NCBI GenBank assembly: GCA_937980285.1
Contig: CALJQI010000064.1
Location: 1-19,680 of the forward strand
DNA from: an uncultured Gammaproteobacteria bacterium
GTDB taxonomy: Bacteria; Pseudomonadota; Gammaproteobacteria; GCA-001735895
Reading direction: 5' to 3'
DNA length: 19,680 nt
Shown: positions 15,194-19,680 of the stretch, in pieces
Position numbering within the stretch: position 1 is the stretch's first letter
How the letters are laid out: each line of letters starts with the position of its first letter
Made by a program: the position numbers and the translations under genes
Notes under the pieces: model-generated
What the model saw: only the letters and a program-made list of their open reading frames with translations
Told to the model about the DNA's origin: nothing
The model's database searches: none

Positions 15194-16444
15194 TCAGGCT
15201 TTTGCGCGGTTGGCGAGCGCAAGCATCGCATGCAGCAGCACGTTGCAGCCGGCCTCGAGATCGGCCGGCTCGGCGCTTTCCTGCTCGTTGTGGCTGAGAC
15301 CGCCGGCGCAGGGGACGAAAATCATCGAGGTCGGCGCCACCAGGCAGACCTGGCAGGCGTCGTGACCGGCGCCGGAGACAATTTGCTGATGACTGTAGCC
15401 CAATGCCCTGGTCGCGCCTTCGACCGCCGCGATACAGTCCGGATCGAACTTGACCGGCGGTTTCTCCCAGATTTCATCGAGATCGCATTCAACCTGGTTT
15501 TTGTCGGCGCAATCGATGATGCAGGTACGCAGTTCACGCGCCATCTCGGCCAGCGCTGCTTCGTCCGGGTTGCGAATATCGATGGTCAGGAAGACCTCGC
15601 CCGGGATCGTATTTCGAGAGTTCGGGTGCACCGACATTTCCCCGACCGTGGCAACCGCCCGCGGCGCGAAATCCATGGCCAGGGTCTGCACCATGGAAAT
15701 GATTTCCGCGGCCGCAACCAGCGCGTCGCGCCGGCCCGGCATCGGCGTCGATCCGGCATGCGAATCCTGGCCCTTCAGGCGCAGGTCGTACCAGCGCTGC
15801 CCCTGGCCGCCGACAACGACGCCGACCTGGTTTTGCTGCGCCTCGAGAATCGGCCCCTGTTCGATATGCGCCTCCAGCAGGGCGCCAATCGGATGCTGGC
15901 CGCAGACGGCCTCGCCCAGGTAGCCGATTCGTTTCAGCTCGTCGCCGATGGTATTGCCGTCGCTGTCGCTGCGCGACCAGGCGTAGTCTTTTTCGAACAG
16001 GCCCGCGTAGACGCCAGAAGCAATCATCGCCGGCGCGAAGCGCGAGCCTTCCTCGTTGGTCCAGACGACGACCTCGAGCGGCGCCTCGGTGGTGACGTCG
16101 TTGTCGTGCAGGCTGCGCAGGACTTCCAGTCCCGCGAGTACGCCGTAGATGCCGTCGAACTTGCCGCCGTGCGGTTGCGTATCCAGGTGGCTGCCGGCGA
16201 CGATGGGCGCGAGATCGTTAATGCGTCCGTCGCGGCGGGCGAAGATATTACCCATGTCGTCGATTTCGATACTGCAGCCGATATCCCTGCACCAGCCGAT
16301 AAACAGGTCACGGCCTTCGCGGTCTTCATCGGTCAGCGCCAGCCGGCAGGAACCGCCGTGCTGGCCGGGCCCGATTTCGGCAATCGCCATGATGCTGTCC
16401 CACAGCCGCTGCCCGTTGACTCGCAGTTGCGCTTGTTGGTCCAT
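15194..16444 (-). CDS. M20-family Zn-dependent amidohydrolase (N-carbamoyl-L-amino acid hydrolase / allantoate amidohydrolase type)
   Basis: The 416-residue cytoplasmic enzyme splits the amide or ureido bond of N-carbamoyl amino acids, allantoate or ureidoglycolate-like compounds. The two-metal site is complete: H86 (GSHLDT), D97 (KFDGIYG), E132 (TNEEGSRF, with E131 as general base), H193 (EAHIEQGP) and H385 (GLSHNEQES). The dimerisation domain lies at about 215-335 and includes GQDSHAGSTPMPGRRDAL. The start is ATG 16444, seven bases after a strong GGAGG; a TTG 18 bases earlier is not needed. Substrate cannot be fixed from sequence. It lies downstream of the cyclic-nucleotide-fold gene on the same strand, but a 182-base gap suggests its own promoter. 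Confidence 0.9.
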   Translation of the reverse strand: MDQQAQLRVNGQRLWDSIMAIAEIGPGQHGGSCRLALTDEDREGRDLFIGWCRDIGCSIEIDDMGNIFARRDGRINDLAPIVAGSHLDTQPHGGKFDGIYGVLAGLEVLRSLHDNDVTTEAPLEVVVWTNEEGSRFAPAMIASGVYAGLFEKDYAWSRSDSDGNTIGDELKRIGYLGEAVCGQHPIGALLEAHIEQGPILEAQQNQVGVVVGGQGQRWYDLRLKGQDSHAGSTPMPGRRDALVAAAEIISMVQTLAMDFAPRAVATVGEMSVHPNSRNTIPGEVFLTIDIRNPDEAALAEMARELRTCIIDCADKNQVECDLDEIWEKPPVKFDPDCIAAVEGATRALGYSHQQIVSGAGHDACQVCLVAPTSMIFVPCAGGLSHNEQESAEPADLEAGCNVLLHAMLALANRAKA

Positions 16445-16626
16445 CTCCGTACCTCCGCCCAATCACTTTCGAATGCTGGCGCTAGTGTACACCGCCCCCG
16501 GGTGCAGGCATCAATTTTCAGCGCAGTATCACGTCAGGGCCCGGCGCATGCATATTCTGATTGAGTCTGACGTTATCCGCTATCGGAGAAATCTTGCGCC
16601 GTGCGATACCACCACGCCCACGGGCC

Positions 16627-17127
16627 CTAACTGGCGGCTTCGCCCTGCCAGCCGGTGCCCTTGCCGATAACGTTTTCCAGCATTTCGATTTCACGCGCGA
16701 GCTCGCGCGCGAGATTGATCATGAACACGCCAAACTCGGCCGGATACTCGACGTGCAGGTTATAAAACTGGCTGCTGCTGATATTCAGTATCAGGCTGTC
16801 CTCGTCGGCCACATCGGTACCGTCGCGCACGATCAGGCCAATCATTTCATCGAAGCCCAGTTGCTCACCGCGGCGAAAATGCCGGGTCAGGACATCGTGG
16901 CCTTCGAAACGCTTGTAATAGGCGAGCGTACCCTGCAACACGACCTGAAAGTTCGACGCCTCTTCATCGAAATGGGCGATGTACTCACCCTTGTCGAGCT
17001 GCTCGATTCTGCCATGCTGCAACAAATCGACGATTACCGTTTCCGATAGCGCACCAAAGGTAGAGAGATCCTGCAGATAGGGAATTCCCAGCCTGTCGAT
17101 AACTTCGGCTGCTTCAAGTACTTTCAT
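16627..17127 (-). CDS. Single-domain cyclic-nucleotide-binding-fold protein, no DNA-binding domain
   Basis: The 166-residue product has a CRP-type beta-roll at about 22-125 (segments LSETVIVDLLQHGRIEQLDKGEYI, NFQVVLQGTLAYY, DVLTRHFRRGEQLGFDEM). A long C-helix follows at about 131-155 (FGVFMINLARELAREIEMLENVIG). The protein stops where CRP/FNR proteins have a helix-turn-helix, so it is a stand-alone sensor. The phosphate-binding loop is unusual: the region after GEQLGFDEMIG lacks the Arg-Ser/Thr-Ala motif that holds cAMP in CRP, so cAMP binding is doubtful. It has no N-terminal Cys cluster like FNR. It is divergent from the CBS-domain gene, so a joint regulatory or energy-sensing role is possible. 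Confidence 0.82.
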   Translation of the reverse strand: MKVLEAAEVIDRLGIPYLQDLSTFGALSETVIVDLLQHGRIEQLDKGEYIAHFDEEASNFQVVLQGTLAYYKRFEGHDVLTRHFRRGEQLGFDEMIGLIVRDGTDVADEDSLILNISSSQFYNLHVEYPAEFGVFMINLARELAREIEMLENVIGKGTGWQGEAAS

Positions 17128-17195
17128 ATCAGGCGTCTACTCGGTTCAAGGCCTCGAAAATCGCAAACATACACTTTACCCGTGTATTAAAACAC

Positions 17196-17211
17196 CCTGT
17201 CAGATCACAGG
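17196..17211. promoter_or_regulatory. Inverted repeat CCTGT-N6-ACAGG upstream of the CNB-fold gene
   Basis: A perfect dyad with 5-base arms and a 6-base spacer lies about 70 bases upstream of the minus-strand start at 17127. Its 16-base size suits a dimeric regulator, but arms this short could arise by chance and I know no matching consensus. Confidence 0.25.
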
Positions 17212-17303
17212 AGTTCACGATCTTGACCGGCAACGATCACGACACCAGGCGAAACTCCGCGAAAAGCAGGCTACTACTTTAAATCAACACACCTGTGCTG
17301 GAT

Positions 17304-17345
17304 TTGACTCCTGTCAACAAGATAGTTCCCCATCGGCGATAGCAT
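17304..17345 (+). promoter_or_regulatory. FNR/FixK-type box and -10 element of the CBS-domain gene
   Basis: TTGAC-TCCT-GTCAA (17304-17317) is a perfect inverted repeat with the N4 spacer of FNR/Anr/Dnr/FixK sites; FixK-type sites have exactly these half-sites. TAGCAT (17340-17345) matches the -10 consensus at 4 of 6 positions. If transcription starts at 17352, the box is centred at -41.5 and the hexamer spans -12 to -7, the geometry of a class II activated promoter. No -35 hexamer is needed because the box replaces it. The leader would be about 30 bases. Confidence 0.6.
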
Positions 17346-17381
17346 TGACACAGTTTCGACAAGCGTGACATGGAGGCAGCG

Positions 17382-17831
17382 ATGCGAGTGAGCGAATACT
17401 GTAATCGTGAAGTAGTAGTACTCGAGCAGGATGAGTCGGTTACCGAGGCGGCTCGAATCATGCGTGAGTATCACGTTGGCGACGTGGTCGTGGTCAGGAC
17501 GCAACAGGGTAAAAATTTCCCGGTCGGCATTCTTACCGATCGGGATATCGCGCTGGAAATCGTCGCCAAATCCGCCGACCCGCAGAATGTGTCGGCGCGC
17601 GATGCGATGAGCTATGAACTGGTGACCGTCAATGAAGACGACGATCTCATGCACGCCATCGAAATCATGCGCGACAAGGGCATACGCCGGCTACCGGTGA
17701 TCGATCTGGACGAGGCCCTGGTCGGCATACTGACGATCGACGACGTGCTCGACCTGTTGAGCGAAGTCTTCGTCGATATCGTGCACCTGTTTGACCGGCA
17801 GCGCAGGCGCGAAGCCAGGACGCGCCCCTAG
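17382..17831 (+). CDS. Two-CBS-domain regulatory protein
   Basis: The 149-residue protein consists almost only of a CBS pair. CBS1 is at about 8-62 (REVVVLEQDESVTEAARIM, GILTDRDI) and CBS2 at about 76-130 (AMSYELVTVNEDDDLMHAI, GIRRLPVIDLDEALVGILTIDDVL). Such stand-alone pairs bind adenosine nucleotides (AMP, ATP, sometimes SAM or NAD) in the cytoplasm and pass energy status to partners. I chose ATG 17382, with GGAGG five bases upstream; the ATG at 17370 lies before that site. The short C-terminal tail is basic (RQRRREARTRP). An FNR/FixK-type box upstream suggests induction at low oxygen, as known for some other stand-alone CBS genes. The thioredoxin-DsbD-like gene begins 41 bases after the stop. 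Confidence 0.92.
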   Translation: MRVSEYCNREVVVLEQDESVTEAARIMREYHVGDVVVVRTQQGKNFPVGILTDRDIALEIVAKSADPQNVSARDAMSYELVTVNEDDDLMHAIEIMRDKGIRRLPVIDLDEALVGILTIDDVLDLLSEVFVDIVHLFDRQRRREARTRP

Positions 17832-17872
17832 AAAACCAGGGCGAAAAACACTGGCCGTCGGAAAGCGTGCAA

Positions 17873-18985
17873 ATGTTGCGCAGAATCGCCCGCAGCGTAT
17901 TGCTATTGCTGCTGGCGGCATGGCTGCCGGCGGCGGCAAGCGAATTGGCCTGCCCGTCGATGGACGTATACCTGCGCGACGGTTGCCCACACTGCGCCGA
18001 CGCCAAAGCTTATTTACAACAACTGCAACAGCGCCACCCCGATCTGAGCATACGCTACCATGAAGTAGGATCAGATCCGCAGGCGCTTCGGGAATTGCTG
18101 CGACTGAGCCAGCAATACGGGATCGAGCAAGCAGGCGTACCCTCATTTCTGATCTGCGAGGCATTTTACGCAGGCTTTGCCATGGCAGCGGGCAGCGACG
18201 AATGGATAGAAAACCAGCTCCTTGATCCTGACGCTAACCGGCAGCCCTATCAGGTCAGAACGCCACTCGGAGAGTTTTCTGTCGATGACATAGGCCTGCC
18301 CGCCTTTACCCTGGCGCTGGGCCTGATCGACGGATTCAATCCCTGCGCCATGTGGATCCTGCTGTTCCTGTTATCCATCCTGGTTAATATCCGCAGTCGG
18401 CGGCGTATCATTCTCATTGCCGGGACCTTCGTCGTGGTCAGCGGCATGGTTTATTTTGCCTTCATGGCAGCCTGGCTGAACCTGTTCCTGCTGATAGGGT
18501 TCACGCGCTGGCTACAGATCGTGATCGGCGTGCTGGCTCTGTTGATTGGCGCGGTGCATATAAAAGACTTTGTTGCCTTCGGCCAGGGCGTGTCGCTCAG
18601 TATCAGCGACTCGGTAAAGCCGACGCTTTACGCGCGAGTGCGCAACATCATGCATGCAAGATCGATCTGGGCCGCGTTGATCGCGGTTACGATTGTCGCC
18701 ATCATGGTCAACATGATCGAGTTGCTGTGCACCGCCGGCCTGCCGGCGATCTACACCCAGCTGCTTAGTCTGAGGCCTATGACGACGGCGCAGTACTATG
18801 GATATCTCGTGTTGTACAACCTCGCCTACATATTCGACGATGCGCTGATGGTGACGATTACGGTTTTCACAATGAACCGGCTCAAACTGCAGGAAAAGCA
18901 GGGCCGCTGGTTAAAACTGATCAGCGGGCTGGTTATATTCACGCTTGGATTGATTTTGCTCACGGCACCCGGAATGCTGTTATGA
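17873..18985 (+). CDS. Membrane thiol-disulfide protein: exported thioredoxin-like domain fused to a DsbD/CcdA-like transmembrane domain
   Basis: The 370-residue product begins with a signal peptide or anchor (1-22, ending PAAAS). A thioredoxin/glutaredoxin-like domain follows (about 27-120) with redox motif C38-P-H-C41 and cis-proline in GVPSF (P90). About six membrane helices occupy 143-370. The membrane part has NPCAMW (C158) and ELLCTAGLP (C286), which correspond in kind and spacing to the two membrane cysteines that carry electrons inward-to-outward in DsbD and CcdA. It therefore probably moves reducing power from cytoplasmic thioredoxin to the outside domain. The domain order is the reverse of DsbD, whose thioredoxin domain is C-terminal. 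ATG 17873 has GGAAAG seven bases upstream and is preferred over GTG 17867. It probably shares the CBS gene's transcript. Confidence 0.85.
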   Translation: MLRRIARSVLLLLLAAWLPAAASELACPSMDVYLRDGCPHCADAKAYLQQLQQRHPDLSIRYHEVGSDPQALRELLRLSQQYGIEQAGVPSFLICEAFYAGFAMAAGSDEWIENQLLDPDANRQPYQVRTPLGEFSVDDIGLPAFTLALGLIDGFNPCAMWILLFLLSILVNIRSRRRIILIAGTFVVVSGMVYFAFMAAWLNLFLLIGFTRWLQIVIGVLALLIGAVHIKDFVAFGQGVSLSISDSVKPTLYARVRNIMHARSIWAALIAVTIVAIMVNMIELLCTAGLPAIYTQLLSLRPMTTAQYYGYLVLYNLAYIFDDALMVTITVFTMNRLKLQEKQGRWLKLISGLVIFTLGLILLTAPGMLL

Positions 18986-19131
18986 CAATATATATCAAGA
19001 TCGGGGCGCCACGGTTACTTGCGATAGATAACAACAGCATCTTTGCGTTTTTCAACAGGGGCCGTTTTATCTAGTTTCCGTGGTCGCTTTACACTAACGT
19101 AAATACAGCAGGGAAATACCCAGGCTTATCG

Positions 19132-19680
19132 GTGGAATATAGTTTTTTCGATTTTCTGTCCTTGCTCGGTTCTCTGGGGCTGTTCCTCTATGGCATGAAA
19201 GTCATGAGCGATGCGTTGATGGAACTGGCCGGCGATCGCATGCGCAACATCCTGGCGACGGCGACCTCGAACCGACTGTTCGCCGTACTCACAGGGTTCT
19301 TCATCACCGCGGTGATCCAGTCTTCTTCCGCGACCACCCTGATGGTGGTCAGCTTTGCCAACGCTTCGCTGCTGTCGCTAACCGAATCGATCGGCGTCAT
19401 CATGGGCGCCAACATCGGCACCACGGTGACGGCATGGCTGATCTCGCTGCTCGGATTCAAGGTCAACATGGCCGCCATCTCGATTCCGCTGGTAGGCCTC
19501 GGTTTTCTACTCAGCTTCAGCAAGAATAGAAACCTGCGCCACTGGGGTTTCTTTATCGTCGGTTTCGCGCTTCTGTTTGTCGGTCTGCAGTATCTGAAGG
19601 ATTCGGTCCCGGATCTGAAATCCAGCCCCGAAGCGCTCGCCTTTCTGGGCGAATACACCAGCCAGGGTTACCTGTCGATT
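19132..19680 (+). CDS. Na/Pi-cotransporter family protein (3' end outside window)
   Basis: The frame is open from GTG 19132 to the window end, giving 183 residues. The first helix starts almost at once (FFDFLSLLGSLGLFLYGMKVMSDAL), which supports this start over later ATGs. AGG lies seven bases upstream. The conserved phosphate-transporter repeat motif QSSSATT is at residues 63-69 (VIQSSSATTLMVVSF). GANIGTTVT (92-100) follows, then further membrane helices. These are hallmarks of the sodium-phosphate symporter (NptA/YjbB-like) family. Bacterial members often continue with a second repeat and a PhoU-like cytoplasmic domain, which would lie outside. The 146 bases between this gene and the previous one hold no clear terminator that I can see. 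Confidence 0.93.
   Translation, partial: MEYSFFDFLSLLGSLGLFLYGMKVMSDALMELAGDRMRNILATATSNRLFAVLTGFFITAVIQSSSATTLMVVSFANASLLSLTESIGVIMGANIGTTVTAWLISLLGFKVNMAAISIPLVGLGFLLSFSKNRNLRHWGFFIVGFALLFVGLQYLKDSVPDLKSSPEALAFLGEYTSQGYLSI

Noticed and set aside
15230..16564. Long plus-strand open frame of 444 codons opposite the M20 hydrolase gene
   Set aside because: It mirrors a gene with complete catalytic residues and a strong ribosome binding site. Its Arg- and Asp-rich translation matches no family, as expected for an antisense frame in GC-rich DNA.
17274..17654. Minus-strand open frame of 126 codons opposite the CBS gene and its promoter
   Set aside because: It covers the FNR-type box and is antisense to conserved CBS motifs; no ribosome binding site or family match.
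19009..19083. CCACGG...CCGTGG arms before the Na/Pi transporter
   Set aside because: Six-base arms 63 bases apart are expected by chance, and no T-run or promoter element fits them.
1..19680. Signs of a mobile element, CRISPR array, toxin-antitoxin pair, phage-defence cluster, or RNA gene
   Set aside because: No transposase, integrase, terminal repeats, spaced repeat array, tRNA-like cloverleaf or rRNA segment was seen. Gene families are typical of a stable chromosome, and base composition is even apart from short intergenic AT-rich stretches.

Overview
The window reads as chromosomal DNA of a GC-rich, free-living, respiring proteobacterium, most likely a gammaproteobacterium. Reasons are the dense gene packing on both strands, the GC-rich third codon positions, and the family mix: an HDOD-type C-terminus, GcvA-like LysR, ChaN, YheT hydrolase, LysE with an Lrp regulator, DinB, and an FNR/FixK-type box. 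I cannot name a genus. I see no tRNA, rRNA, CRISPR array, insertion sequence, prophage or integrase, and no gap between genes longer than about 260 bases. I assign 20 protein genes: 18 complete, and one cut by each window edge.

Left part (1-4330): the C-terminal end of a probable HDOD/GAF-like signalling protein; a convergent membrane protein with a pseudopilin-like tail; an unrecognised 88-residue protein; then a LysR regulator divergent from a Rieske non-haem iron oxygenase, with two inverted repeats in the shared promoter interval.

Centre-left (4361-9530): a minus-strand pair made of a secreted ChaN-PDZ protein followed by an M1-fold metalloprotease that starts at a TTG inside the ChaN stop region. 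Next is a free-standing alanyl-tRNA editing protein (AlaX type), divergent from DNA polymerase IV. Both of the last two are quality-control or damage-tolerance functions.

Centre-right (9675-16444): an unrecognised 62-residue protein, a cluster of three inverted repeats sharing one sequence core, and a TauE/SafE exporter. These are followed by a YheT-type hydrolase divergent from an agmatinase-family ureohydrolase, a LysE exporter divergent from an Lrp/AsnC regulator with a quinone-oxidoreductase-like dehydrogenase right behind it, and an M20 amidohydrolase of the N-carbamoyl amino acid/allantoate type. Several of these families act on guanidino, ureido or amino-acid compounds, so a loose nitrogen-scavenging neighbourhood is possible. 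The genes are on both strands and do not form one operon.

Right end (16627-19680): a small cyclic-nucleotide-binding-fold protein without a DNA-binding domain, divergent from a two-CBS-domain protein. The CBS gene has a perfect FNR/FixK-type inverted repeat placed exactly as in a class II activated promoter. A thioredoxin-DsbD-like membrane fusion follows closely and may be co-transcribed. The window ends inside a Na/Pi-cotransporter family gene. Most of the window is ordinary. The best leads are the oxygen-regulator-type box, the M1 protease that lacks the aminopeptidase motif, the hairpin cluster before the exporter, and the two small unrecognised proteins.
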